Source: JBEKTY01 sp049515555 (GTDB lineage Bacteria; Planctomycetota; Planctomycetia; Pirellulales; Thermoguttaceae). From it: a stretch of DNA of 12,842 nucleotides. The position numbers and the translations under genes were made by a program. The stretch covers positions 1 through 12,842 of the forward strand of contig JBEKTY010000237.1 in NCBI GenBank assembly GCA_049515555.1, given 5' to 3'. Below the pieces are notes generated by a model. That model worked only from the letters and a program-made list of their open reading frames with translations. It was not told the origin of the DNA and ran no database searches. Positions 6,411 to 12,842 of the stretch are shown here, piece by piece. Position 1 is the stretch's first letter. The number at the start of each line of letters is the position of its first letter.

Positions 6411-7946
6411 CTACGGCAGATCCAAAGCAGCGATGGTCTTGAAGTCGCCCTTCAGCGAACGGTAGAGCTGCTGGTAGACGGGGAAGGCGCGGTCGTAGAT
6501 GCGTTCGGCGGCGCGGTCGGGGGCGGTCTCGCTCTCCAGGCGGATCGTGGCGGCGCAGGCCTCGCCGATATTGCGATAGGCCCCCGCCCCCACGGCCGCC
6601 AGCAGGGCCACGCCGTAGGCCGGGCCCTCTTCGGTGTTGATCGTCACGACCTTGCGGCCGAACACGTGGGCCTGGATCTGCCGCCACAGCGGGCTGCGGG
6701 CGCCGCCCCCGGAGGCCCGAATCTGCCGGATCGGCACACCCAATTCCTCGAAAATGGCCAGGCTCTCGCGCATCGAGTAGGTAACCCCCTCGAGGATCGC
6801 CCGGATCAGGTGCCCCCGCTGGTGCGAGAGCGTCAGGCCCACGAAGCAGCCGCGGGCGTCGGGGTCGGCGTGCGGCGTCCGTTCGCCGGAGAGGTAGGGC
6901 AGGAAAAACAGGCCGTGGCTGCCCGGGGGAACCTCGGCCGCCTCGGCGGTGAGCAGATCGTACACGTCCACCTTTTGCTTTTTGGCCGCGGCCGAATCGG
7001 CCTGGCACAGGGCATTGCGGAACCATTGCAAGGACCCGCCCGCCGAGAGGTTCACGCCCATCATGTGCCACTTGCCGCGGACGGCGTGGCAGAAGGTGTG
7101 TACGCGGCCCCCCGGATCGATCTTGACCTGGTCGCTGTGGACGAAGACCACGCCGGAGGTGCCCAGCGAGGTGGAGAGCACGCCGCGGGTGACGATGCCG
7201 TTGCCCACCGCGCCGGCGGCGCAATCGCCCGCCCCGCCCACCACCAGGCACTCGGGCGTCAGGCCCAGCTCGGCCGCGGCCTGCGGCGTGAGCGTGCCGG
7301 TCACTTCTTCCGACTCGTAGCAGCGGGCCAGCAGGTCGGAGTCCAGCTCGAGCTTCGCCAGCAGGTCGGTCGACCAGCGTCTGCGGGCCACGTCCAAGAG
7401 CAGCATGCCGCTGGCATCGCTCACCTCGGTGGCGAACTCGCCCGTCAGGCGGCGGCGGATCTCGTCCTTGGGCAGCAGGACCTTGCGGGTCTTTTCAAAG
7501 TTCCGCGGCTCGTGGTTCCGCAGCCAGAGGATCTTGGGGGCGGTGAAGCCGGTCAGGGCCGGGTTGGCCACCATCTTGATCAGCGCCTGTCGGCCGCCCG
7601 CCCGACGCTCGATCTCGGCGCACTCGGCGGCCGTCCGCTGGTCGTTCCAGAGGATGGCCGGGCGGATCACGCGGCAGCTCTTATCGAGGAACACCGAGCC
7701 GTGCATCTGGCCTGAGAGGCCGATGGCCCGCACCTGGCCGGGTTTCAGGCGTGCGGCCACAACCACTCGGCGGACTGCGCGGATCGTGGCCTGCCACCAA
7801 TCTTCGGGGTCCTGCTCGCTCCACAGGGGCTTGGGGTGCCGCAGGGGGTAGGTTTCCATGGCGTCGCCCAGGATCTTGCCCGCCGGGTTGATCGCCAAGG
7901 TCTTCGTGCCCGAGGTGCCGATGTCGATTCCCAGAAAAGCGGTCAT
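6411..7946 (-). CDS. xylB: Xylulokinase (FGGY carbohydrate kinase)
   Basis: A 511-residue cytoplasmic kinase that phosphorylates D-xylulose to D-xylulose 5-phosphate, feeding the pentose phosphate pathway. Both FGGY actin-fold halves are complete: the phosphate loop DIGTSGTKT (8-16), SGQMHG (78-83), WNDQRT (100-105), GGAGDCAAGAVG (237-248) with Asp241 as the expected catalytic base (E. coli Asp233), LGTSGVVF, PYLSGERTPHADPDARG and ASGGGARSPLWRQI. GDC replaces the commoner GDN. The start at 7946 (MTAFLGIDIG) is preceded by AGAAAGGA at a suitable distance; an upstream in-frame extension runs through heptamer repeats and is rejected. No xylose isomerase is in the window. The gene shares a 254-base divergent region with the binding protein. 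Confidence 0.94.
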   Translation of the reverse strand: MTAFLGIDIGTSGTKTLAINPAGKILGDAMETYPLRHPKPLWSEQDPEDWWQATIRAVRRVVVAARLKPGQVRAIGLSGQMHGSVFLDKSCRVIRPAILWNDQRTAAECAEIERRAGGRQALIKMVANPALTGFTAPKILWLRNHEPRNFEKTRKVLLPKDEIRRRLTGEFATEVSDASGMLLLDVARRRWSTDLLAKLELDSDLLARCYESEEVTGTLTPQAAAELGLTPECLVVGGAGDCAAGAVGNGIVTRGVLSTSLGTSGVVFVHSDQVKIDPGGRVHTFCHAVRGKWHMMGVNLSAGGSLQWFRNALCQADSAAAKKQKVDVYDLLTAEAAEVPPGSHGLFFLPYLSGERTPHADPDARGCFVGLTLSHQRGHLIRAILEGVTYSMRESLAIFEELGVPIRQIRASGGGARSPLWRQIQAHVFGRKVVTINTEEGPAYGVALLAAVGAGAYRNIGEACAATIRLESETAPDRAAERIYDRAFPVYQQLYRSLKGDFKTIAALDLP

Positions 7947-7972
7947 GGCAATCAGGTCCTTTCTCTTGAGGC

Positions 7973-8065
7973 GACGGACGACGGAGGACGGGCGACGGAC
8001 GGGCCAACTGACGACCAGAGAAGGCACCCCCCGTCCACCCTCCGTCGTCCGTCGCCCGTCGCCCG
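7973..8065. repeat. Inverted pair of heptamer arrays (GACGGRC type) between divergent genes
   Basis: Four GACGGAC/GACGGAG/GACGGGC units (7973-8000) face a complementary array (8031-8065) across a 30-base spacer. The array lies just upstream of the xylB start and could disturb or form part of its leader. The rest of the 7947-8200 gap holds a TACAAT box and nothing else that I recognise apart from the array at 8184. Confidence 0.8.
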
Positions 8066-8119
8066 AAGTGCCCCGATTCTAACCCGGCCGGGGCCGGTGC
8101 CGCAACCGGCCCGCCGCGA

Positions 8120-8125
8120 TACAAT
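8120..8125 (+). promoter_or_regulatory. Possible -10 box TACAAT upstream of the binding-protein gene
   Basis: TACAAT 75 bases before the ATG at 8201; the same hexamer lies upstream of two other plus-strand genes. No clear -35 is visible. Confidence 0.3.
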
Positions 8126-8183
8126 GGCAGCGGCGGCCAGCGGCCACAATTCCCGCCGAGCGGATACGTAGCGATTACCATTT

Positions 8184-8211
8184 CCACCCTCCACTGTCCA
8201 ATGACCAACCA
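8184..8211 (+). repeat. Degenerate heptamer array (CCANNNN x4)
   Basis: Four 7-base units each beginning CCA (CCACCCT, CCACTGT, CCAATGA, CCAACCA). The third unit contains the ATG at 8201 that opens the binding-protein frame. Confidence 0.5.
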
Positions 8212-9751
8212 CGCAATGCCCTCCGCTTCTGATTTGAAATTTGCAATTTGCAATTTCAGATTTGAAATCCCCCTTCCCCCCTCCGCCCTCCGCCTTCCCC
8301 CTTCCCCCCTCCGCCTTCCGCCCTCCGCCTTCCGCCTTCCTCTTTGTTTTGCCCTGCTGGTGGCGCTCGCCGCGACGTGGGGCTGTGGGGGCACGCCGCC
8401 AGCGGTCGATCAGGCGGCGCCGCCGCCACTGTTGGGGACGAAAGTCCGCCTGGTCGTGGCCGACGATCCGCCGATGGCCGCCGCCATCGGCCGCCTGCGC
8501 GACCAGTGGACGGCCGAGAGCGGCTCGGAATTGGAAGTCCGTGAGACGACCGGACGGGAGCTTGCGGCGGCCCAGCGCCTGCCGGGCGACGCGGTGATCT
8601 GCCCGTCGGGCCTGCTGACGACCCTGGCCGAGCGCGGCCTGGTGGCCCCCCTGGCCGGTAGGGGGTACCGGGAAGACTCGGGCCCCTGGTCGGAAACGTT
8701 CGACTTGCTGCGCGTGTGCGAGGCCACCTGGGCGGGCCAAACCATGGCCGTGCCGCTGGGCTCGCCGCTGCTGTGCTGTTACTATCGGGCCGACTTGCTG
8801 GCCAAGCTGGGCCGCCGCCCGCCGCAAACCTGGGCTGAATACATCGAGCTGGCCCGATTGCTGAAGGCGAAAGAGGGCGGCCCTCCGCGGTACGGCACCA
8901 TCGAGCCGCTCGCACCCGGCTGGGCCGGCCTAGTGCTCCTGGCCCATGCCGCCCCGTACGTCAAGCACCCGGACAATTACTCCGCGCTGTTCGACATCGA
9001 GACGATGGAGCCGCTCCTGACCGGTCCGCCCTGGGTCCGGGCCCTGGAGGAATTGGTCGAGGCGGCGAAGCTGGGGCCGGCGGAGCCGGGAACGATCGAT
9101 CCGGCGGCCGCCCGCGCCGCATTCTGGCGGGGCGAGTGCGGAATGGCGCTAAGCTGGCCGACCGCCGCCCGGCAGACGCCGCCGCTGGTGGCCGAGGGGG
9201 CGGTGCGTGCCGGACTGGCCGAGCTGCCCGGTTCCAGTCAGGTCTACAATGTGGGCACGAATGCTTGGGAGAACCGGCCCGAGGAGGCGGAGTCGCAGGT
9301 GCCGCTGTTGGGCGTTGCGGGCCGGATCGGGGTGGTCCGTACGGGCCTGGATCGGCCGCAGGCGGCGATGCAACTGTTGGCTTGGCTTTCGGGCTCGAAG
9401 TGGAGCCCGCAGGTGTGTCCACCCAGCCCGGCGGCCACGCTCTTTCGGCGGTCGCACCTGGCGGCCCCGCAGGAGTGGGTCGAGCGGCCGGTGCCGGCCT
9501 CGATGGCGGCGGCCTATGCCGCACTGACCGAGGCCACGCTCCGCCGCCGGCAGTGCCTGTGGGCCGTTCGACTGCCCGGCCGGGAGGAGTATCTGGCGGC
9601 CCTGGACGAGGCGGTCCAGGCGGCGACACATGGCACAAAGTCACCGGCCGAGGCCCTGGCCGCCACCGCCGACCGCTGGCGGCAGATCACCGCCCGGCTC
9701 GGCCTCCAGCCGCAAAAAGCCGCCTACCTGCATAGCCTCGGATTGCGGTAG
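8201..9751 (+). CDS. Extracellular solute-binding lipoprotein, ABC-type family 1, with repeat-encoded N-terminus
   Basis: A 516-residue periplasmic, lipid-anchored binding protein, probably for sugars. The hydrophobic stretch LCFALLVALAATWGCGG (48-64) reads as a lipoprotein signal with Cys62; the lipobox TWGC is atypical. The mature part has TKVRLVVADDPP, AVPLGSPLLCCYYRADLLAKLG, PPQTWAEYIELARLL and FWRGECGMALSWP, a familiar series in family-1 binding proteins. Residues 1-47 are encoded by heptamer arrays, including the peptide repeats PPSALRL, PPSPLRL and PPSAFRL, so the true start is uncertain; ATGs at 8201 and 8216 are the only candidates before the signal. No SD is visible. No permease or ATPase gene is nearby, making it an orphan. 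Divergent from xylB, it may bind a pentose; this is inference. Confidence 0.82.
   Translation: MTNHAMPSASDLKFAICNFRFEIPLPPSALRLPPSPLRLPPSAFRLPLCFALLVALAATWGCGGTPPAVDQAAPPPLLGTKVRLVVADDPPMAAAIGRLRDQWTAESGSELEVRETTGRELAAAQRLPGDAVICPSGLLTTLAERGLVAPLAGRGYREDSGPWSETFDLLRVCEATWAGQTMAVPLGSPLLCCYYRADLLAKLGRRPPQTWAEYIELARLLKAKEGGPPRYGTIEPLAPGWAGLVLLAHAAPYVKHPDNYSALFDIETMEPLLTGPPWVRALEELVEAAKLGPAEPGTIDPAAARAAFWRGECGMALSWPTAARQTPPLVAEGAVRAGLAELPGSSQVYNVGTNAWENRPEEAESQVPLLGVAGRIGVVRTGLDRPQAAMQLLAWLSGSKWSPQVCPPSPAATLFRRSHLAAPQEWVERPVPASMAAAYAALTEATLRRRQCLWAVRLPGREEYLAALDEAVQAATHGTKSPAEALAATADRWRQITARLGLQPQKAAYLHSLGLR
8231..8272 (+). repeat. Tandem heptamer array (GATTTGA/AATTTGC x6)
   Basis: Six consecutive 7-base units: GATTTGA, AATTTGC, AATTTGC, AATTTCA, GATTTGA, AATCCCC. 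It is an AT-rich island in GC-rich DNA and is nearly palindromic at its centre. It is translated as part of the binding protein N-terminus. Confidence 0.85.
8274..8343 (+). repeat. Tandem heptamer array (YTCCSCC x9-10)
   Basis: Nine exact 7-base units of the form YTCCSCC (8274-8336) plus a degenerate tenth, forming a pyrimidine-rich strand with a G every seventh base in most units. It encodes a 7-residue peptide periodicity just before the signal peptide of the binding protein. Confidence 0.93.
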
Positions 9752-9764
9752 GACGGCGAAAGGC

Positions 9765-9810
9765 GGGGGACTGCCCCAATTTTCGTCCGACGAAAATGGG
9801 ACTGTCCCCC
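9765..9810. repeat. Imperfect inverted repeat after the binding-protein gene
   Basis: The left arm (9765-9787) starts GGGGGACTG and ends TTTTCGTC; the right arm (9789-9810) is its near complement. It lies 13 bases after the binding-protein stop. A stem of this size could act on the transcript end, but there is no T-tract. Confidence 0.65.
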
Positions 9811-9874
9811 TTTGCCTATCCGGCCGGCCCGGTTAGGGTTTGCAAGACAATAACCTGTTCAAATTGCACCAAGT

Positions 9875-9952
9875 GTGGCACGTCCCTGAGCGCAGCGAAG
9901 GGCGTGATTTGCGATCCCCGCCACGCCCTTCGCGGCGCTCAGGGCGTGCCAC
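9875..9952. repeat. Long palindromic element between the binding-protein and macro-domain genes
   Basis: The left arm (9875-9906) begins GTGGCACG and ends AAGGGCGTG; the right arm (9922-9952) is its complement with one mismatch and one bulge over about 31 bp, around a 15-base loop. It starts the gap beside the 3' end of the convergent macro-domain gene. With the element at 9765 it accounts for most of the 209-base gap 9752-9960. Confidence 0.85.
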
Positions 9953-9960
9953 CCAATTGG

Positions 9961-10515
9961 TCAACTCGTTTCCTTATGAGCCGTTAGTTCCTTAAGTGCC
10001 GCGGCGAAGACGGCGTAGGCCCGGGCGTCGAACAGTACGAACCGCACCAGCTCCGGCCGGCCCTGGCTGTGCAGGAAATCGATCGCCGTGCCGAGGGCCA
10101 CGCGGGCCGCCTGCTGCATGGGGTAGCGGTAGGCGCCGCTGCTCAGGGCCGGCAAGGCGATGCTACGGCAGCCATGCTCGGCGGCCAGTTCCAGCGCGCG
10201 GCGATAGGCCCCGGCCAACTGCTCCGGCTCGCCGCGGCCGCCGCCGCTCCAAACCGGGCCCACGGCATGGATCACGTACTTGGCCGGCAGGTTGCCGCCG
10301 CCGGAGATCACGGCCGACCCGGTGGGGCAACCGTGGGGGTACTTGGCGTCGGTCTCGGCCATGATGGTCGGACCGCCGCGGCGGTGGATGGCCCCGTCCA
10401 CGCCGCCCCCGCCCGCCAGCGAGCTATTGGCCGCGTTGACGATCGCGTCCACCGTTTGCAGCGTAATGTCGCCCTGCCCGAGCTCGATCGCCCCGCTGCC
10501 GATCCTGACTTGCAT
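9961..10515 (-). CDS. Macro-domain protein (probable O-acetyl-ADP-ribose deacetylase / ADP-ribosyl hydrolase)
   Basis: A 184-residue single macro domain, cytoplasmic, expected to bind ADP-ribose and hydrolyse O-acetyl-ADP-ribose or remove ADP-ribose from targets. Motifs in order: GDIT (15-18, adenine side), VNAANSSLAGGGGVDGAIH (26-44, the MacroD-type catalytic loop with Asn30 and Asp40), PTGSAVISGGGNLPAKYVIHAVGP (64-87) and PALSSGAYRYP (122-132, phosphate loop). The length is normal for stand-alone bacterial macro proteins. The start at 10515 is well supported by AAGGAG just upstream (minus strand). No ADP-ribosyltransferase or sirtuin gene is adjacent, so its partner is unknown. It is divergent from the beta-helix gene across a repeat-rich 263-base gap. 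Confidence 0.93.
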   Translation of the reverse strand: MQVRIGSGAIELGQGDITLQTVDAIVNAANSSLAGGGGVDGAIHRRGGPTIMAETDAKYPHGCPTGSAVISGGGNLPAKYVIHAVGPVWSGGGRGEPEQLAGAYRRALELAAEHGCRSIALPALSSGAYRYPMQQAARVALGTAIDFLHSQGRPELVRFVLFDARAYAVFAAALKELTAHKETS

Positions 10516-10550
10516 GGCGGCACTCCTTCATAGCACCCGCAGAATCAATA

Positions 10551-10610
10551 AGTGTACTCATCTCGCTCCGCGAGATAGGCTTTCATCTCGCGGAGCGAGA
10601 TGAATACATT
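10551..10610. repeat. Palindrome built on ATCTCG...CGAGAT
   Basis: An 18-bp perfect inverted repeat (10559-10576 with 10585-10602) extends to 26 bp per arm with two mismatches around an 8-base loop. Each arm also folds on itself (ATCTCG with CGAGAT), so a two-hairpin or cruciform form is possible. It lies 36 bases upstream of the macro-domain start. Confidence 0.88.
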
Positions 10611-10636
10611 GGCGAACACGACAGTAGTTGATTCGC

Positions 10637-10702
<66 letters not shown>

Positions 10703-10741
10703 AGCAGCAATCCCCCATCCACGCGCCGGACCCCTTCATGT

Positions 10742-10747
10742 TACAAT
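10742..10747 (+). promoter_or_regulatory. Possible -10 box TACAAT upstream of the beta-helix gene
   Basis: TACAAT 31 bases before the ATG at 10779, directly after the palindrome at 10638. Of the three TACAAT sites in the window this one has the most promoter-like distance. The -35 is not clear. Confidence 0.38.
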
Positions 10748-10778
10748 GGCATAAGCACGTTGCAAGGTGAGGATTCAG

Positions 10779-11780
10779 ATGGGCAAGCTGGGCTGGTTCG
10801 TGGTCGTTCTGTTGTTCCTGGCCGGGCCGGCGGCCGCCAGGGACATTTACGTCAGCAACACGGCCGGCAACGACCGGTTCTCCGGCTCGCAGCCGAAGAA
10901 CCTGGCCGATACGAGCGGGCCGGTGCGGACCCTGGCCAAGGCCGTGCGGCTGGCCGGCCCGGGAGATCATATCATCCTGGCCGACACGGGCCGGCCCTAC
11001 CGGGAGGGTGTCAGCCTGGTGGGCAGCCGCGGCAGCGGGAATGCCGGTGGGCCGCTGGTGATCGACGGCAACGGGGCGGTGCTGGACGGCTCGGCCCCCA
11101 TTCCACCCGAGCAATGGAAGCACGAGCGCGACAACGTGTTTCGCTTCCGCCCGCCGCAGATGGGCTGCTGCCGGGTGTTTCTCGATGGGCACGCGGCGGT
11201 CTGCGTGCCCGCCAAGTTCGGAAGCGACGTGCCGCCCAAGCTCCAGCCGCACGAGTGGTGCAGCGAGCACGGCTTCATTTATTTCGCCGTCGACGCCGGC
11301 AAGCTCCCGGCCGACTACAAGCTCGCCTACGCCTGCCTGCCGACGGGCATCACCCTGTATCAAGTCGACCGTGTCGTCATAAAAGACCTGGTCTTGCAGG
11401 GGTTCCAGCTCGACGGCATCGCCGCCGAAAACGGCGCCCGATCGGTCGTGCTGGAGCAGGTCACGTGCCGCGATAACGGCCGCAGCGGGCTGTCGGTGGG
11501 TGGGGCTTCGCAGGTGGAACTCGACGGTTGCACGCTGGCCGGCAACGGCACGGCACAGCTCCGCACGCTGCCCTACTGCTGGGTCCACGTCTACCGCAGC
11601 GAGTTGACCGGCGACTCCGCCCCTGGCTGGGTGGACCAGGGTGGCCGGGTCTATCTGGCTGAAAAGCGGGTCCAGGGCGGCCGGCAGGCGGTGCACCGGG
11701 CCGACGCCCCCCGCAAGACCGAGCCGGCCGAAAAACCGACGGGCCCGCAGCAGCCGGAGCTCAAGGAAGGAGAACTATAA
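10779..11780 (+). CDS. Secreted right-handed parallel beta-helix protein
   Basis: A 333-residue exported protein. The Sec signal peptide MGKLGWFVVVLLFLAGPAAA (1-20) is followed by RDIYVSNTAGNDRFSG, the usual opening of secreted beta-helix (PbH1-containing) proteins, and GPVRTLAKAV. Beta-helix turns appear at about 188-250 (VVIKDLVLQGFQLDGIAAENGA, SVVLEQVTCRDNGRSGLSVGG, QVELDGCTLAGNG). The C-terminus (about 290-333) is a Lys/Glu/Pro-rich tail. Several cysteines suggest an oxidised, extracytoplasmic fold. Such proteins often bind or cleave polysaccharides, but no catalytic residues can be assigned. The ATG at 10779 is chosen over an in-frame GTG at 10767 because AGGTGAGG precedes it correctly and the signal peptide starts there. 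The stop overlaps the next small ORF by one base. Confidence 0.8.
   Translation: MGKLGWFVVVLLFLAGPAAARDIYVSNTAGNDRFSGSQPKNLADTSGPVRTLAKAVRLAGPGDHIILADTGRPYREGVSLVGSRGSGNAGGPLVIDGNGAVLDGSAPIPPEQWKHERDNVFRFRPPQMGCCRVFLDGHAAVCVPAKFGSDVPPKLQPHEWCSEHGFIYFAVDAGKLPADYKLAYACLPTGITLYQVDRVVIKDLVLQGFQLDGIAAENGARSVVLEQVTCRDNGRSGLSVGGASQVELDGCTLAGNGTAQLRTLPYCWVHVYRSELTGDSAPGWVDQGGRVYLAEKRVQGGRQAVHRADAPRKTEPAEKPTGPQQPELKEGEL
11767..11772 (+). promoter_or_regulatory. Strong Shine-Dalgarno AAGGAG inside the end of the beta-helix gene
   Basis: AAGGAG lies 7 bases before the ATG at 11780, which overlaps the TAA of the beta-helix gene. It is among the best SD sites in the window and points to a translationally coupled start. 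Confidence 0.6.
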
Positions 11781-11881
11781 TGGGTCCTGCACTGATGATG
11801 AAACGAGGGCGACCGAAGGGAGCCCGGTTTCCCGGGTGGGAATCCACCGAGGTATCCCGCAATCATCCACGGCAGCAATAA
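11780..11881 (+). CDS. Possible 33-residue coupled small ORF
   Basis: The ATG at 11780 overlaps the preceding stop (TAATG) and has an ideal AAGGAG 7 bases upstream. The ORF encodes MGPALMMKRGRPKGARFPGW and 13 more residues, ending at TAA (11879-11881). The product is basic, with no signal peptide or known domain. Two small hairpins lie within it (CCCGG/CCGGG near 11823-11836 and GGTGG/CCACC at 11835-11848). It may be a genuine small protein or the 5' remnant of a larger gene whose body was lost. The evidence is the initiation signal alone; the composition is not convincing. Confidence 0.35.
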   Translation: MGPALMMKRGRPKGARFPGWESTEVSRNHPRQQ

Positions 11882-11904
11882 ATGGAAGCTAGCAGGCAAA
11901 CGCA

Positions 11905-12351
11905 ATGACGCGCGAGAAACTGGTCGGGCGGCCCATGGAGATCCTGCTCGTCGAAGACGATCTGGAGGACGCCGGCCTGACCATCGAGACGCTGCGGGAA
12001 GGGCCGGTGCCCTGCCGAGTGAGCCTGGTCCGCGACGGCGCGGAGGCGTTGGCCTTCTTGCGCCGCGAGGCCCATTTCGCCCGCACCCCGCGGCCCGACC
12101 TGATCTTGCTCGACGTCCAGTTGCCTAAAATGGACGGCCGCGCCGTGCTGGCCGAGATCCGCCGGGACCCCCAGCTCCGCCGGCTCACCGTGGTCGTGCT
12201 CACCGGCCTGCGAAGCAATTGGGAGATGCTCAACCAGGACAACCTGTTCACCGAGGGCTGCCTGGTCAAGCCGGTCGATCGCGAGCAGTTCCAACAGGTC
12301 GTGAAGTCGCTGCGGAAGTACCTGCTTTCAGACGTGATCCTTCCGCCGTGA
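11905..12351 (+). CDS. Single-domain response regulator (Rcp1-like receiver)
   Basis: A 148-residue cytoplasmic receiver with no output domain. The acidic pocket is EDD (17-19), the phospho-acceptor is Asp70 in DLILLDVQLPKMDG, the switch Thr is Thr100 in VVVLTG, and the conserved Lys is Lys122 in LVKPVD. The pattern of an ILLVED start, FLRREAHF, PRPDLILLD and a KPVD end matches the Rcp1-type group, whose members usually serve hybrid or phytochrome-like histidine kinases. No kinase is in the window, so the partner is unknown. The start could be the ATG at 11905 or that at 11935 (MEILLVEDD); neither has a strong SD. It converges on the next gene with a 20-base gap. Confidence 0.9.
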   Translation: MTREKLVGRPMEILLVEDDLEDAGLTIETLREGPVPCRVSLVRDGAEALAFLRREAHFARTPRPDLILLDVQLPKMDGRAVLAEIRRDPQLRRLTVVVLTGLRSNWEMLNQDNLFTEGCLVKPVDREQFQQVVKSLRKYLLSDVILPP

Positions 12352-12371
12352 ACGAGCTATGAGATCTGGGC

Positions 12372-12842
12372 TCAACGGGGCACGAACTCGTAGACCTCCA
12401 GGGCGTCGGGCGGCTCCTTGGCCCGCGGGTCGTCGGCCGACAGCAGAGTATATCGGTACGAGGCCACCAGCTCGTAGTGCAACTGCATGGCTTTCAGCCA
12501 CGCGGCCAGCGCCGCCTGGTCGTAGGGCAGCAGGTGGCTGAAGAACTGGACGCAGGCCAGTGGCCGCCCCGCGCACACGCGGTCCAGCCGCGGCGGCTCT
12601 TGCCGGGCATGCCGCGGCGAGTAGATCCGCTGGTTGCAAAGGTAGGTCGTCCAGGCCGGGTCGTTCCACGTGCCGGTGGGACAAGGAAACGTTCGCTTCA
12701 GCTCGGTGGCCAGGCACACCAACTCACGCTGCTGGCCGAGCGTGCCCCAGAACCAAGCGGCCAACTCGCGATTCACCAGATCGCGACGGTGCTTGGCGGG
12801 CAGCCGGAAGTCGCGGACGATCGAGCCCACGCCGAGCATTAC
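12372..12842 (-). CDS. Unrecognised protein, 5' end at or beyond the right edge
   Basis: At least 155 residues from an ATG at 12839 to TGA (12372-12374); the frame stays open to the window edge, so that Met may be internal. The sequence is soluble-looking, rich in Trp, Tyr, Leu and Arg (for example ELAAWFWGTLGQQ, WNDPAWTTYLCNQ, FFSHLLPYDQAALAAWLKAMQLHYELVASYRYTLL) and ends YEFVPR. I recognise no family motif and assign no function. Coding character is supported by GC-rich third positions and by its tight convergence with the response regulator (20-base gap). Confidence 0.65.
   Translation of the reverse strand, partial: VMLGVGSIVRDFRLPAKHRRDLVNRELAAWFWGTLGQQRELVCLATELKRTFPCPTGTWNDPAWTTYLCNQRIYSPRHARQEPPRLDRVCAGRPLACVQFFSHLLPYDQAALAAWLKAMQLHYELVASYRYTLLSADDPRAKEPPDALEVYEFVPR

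Noticed and set aside
6666..7715. 349-residue plus-strand frame opposite xylulokinase
   Set aside because: Shadow of a complete FGGY kinase on the other strand; its composition (His/Gly/Ala-rich) has no domain pattern.
8274..8343. Heptamer array considered as a CRISPR array or origin iterons
   Set aside because: Units are contiguous without spacers, and there is no dnaA/rep gene or DnaA-box pattern nearby.

Overview
The window is GC-rich, sparsely packed bacterial DNA. Protein signatures and gene style (an orphan ATP sulfurylase, a REP-associated transposase beginning MYDYRRMTP, a lone family-1 binding lipoprotein, a secreted beta-helix protein, many repeat-filled intergenic gaps) suggest a planctomycete or close relative. 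That placement is inferred from resemblance; no rRNA or marker gene is present to prove it.

Layout from left to right: the tail of an unrecognised gene (1-124); ATP sulfurylase (216-1475); a REP/BIME cluster with a RAYT transposase inside it (1479-2393); a UbiD-family decarboxylase broken into two frames by an internal deletion (2533-4231); a prepilin-peptidase-like membrane protein carrying two repeat-derived insertions (4357-5499); a LOG-family nucleotide phosphoribohydrolase (5562-6395); xylulokinase on the minus strand (6411-7946); a divergent solute-binding lipoprotein whose N-terminus is encoded by repeats (8201-9751); a macro-domain protein on the minus strand (9961-10515); a divergent secreted parallel beta-helix protein (10779-11780); a tiny coupled ORF (11780-11881); a single-domain response regulator (11905-12351); and an unrecognised minus-strand gene running off the right edge (12372-12842).

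The genes do not form one pathway. Most stand alone; the only plausible functional pairing is xylulokinase with the divergent binding protein. What unifies the region is its repeat content. (1) Palindromic REP-like elements of several families sit in most intergenic gaps. One family, with a GTAG head and two covarying stem versions, surrounds the RAYT that probably mobilises it. (2) Short tandem arrays of at least five unrelated sequences all have exactly 7-bp units (GGTCAGC, GACGGRC, TCCCYAA, AATTTGC, YTCCSCC). They resemble in form the heptanucleotide STRR repeats known from cyanobacteria. These arrays have entered coding sequence: they interrupt the prepilin-peptidase-like gene in frame, abut the start codon of the LOG gene, and supply the whole N-terminal extension of the binding protein. 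No CRISPR array, tRNA, rRNA or convincing rho-independent terminator was seen.
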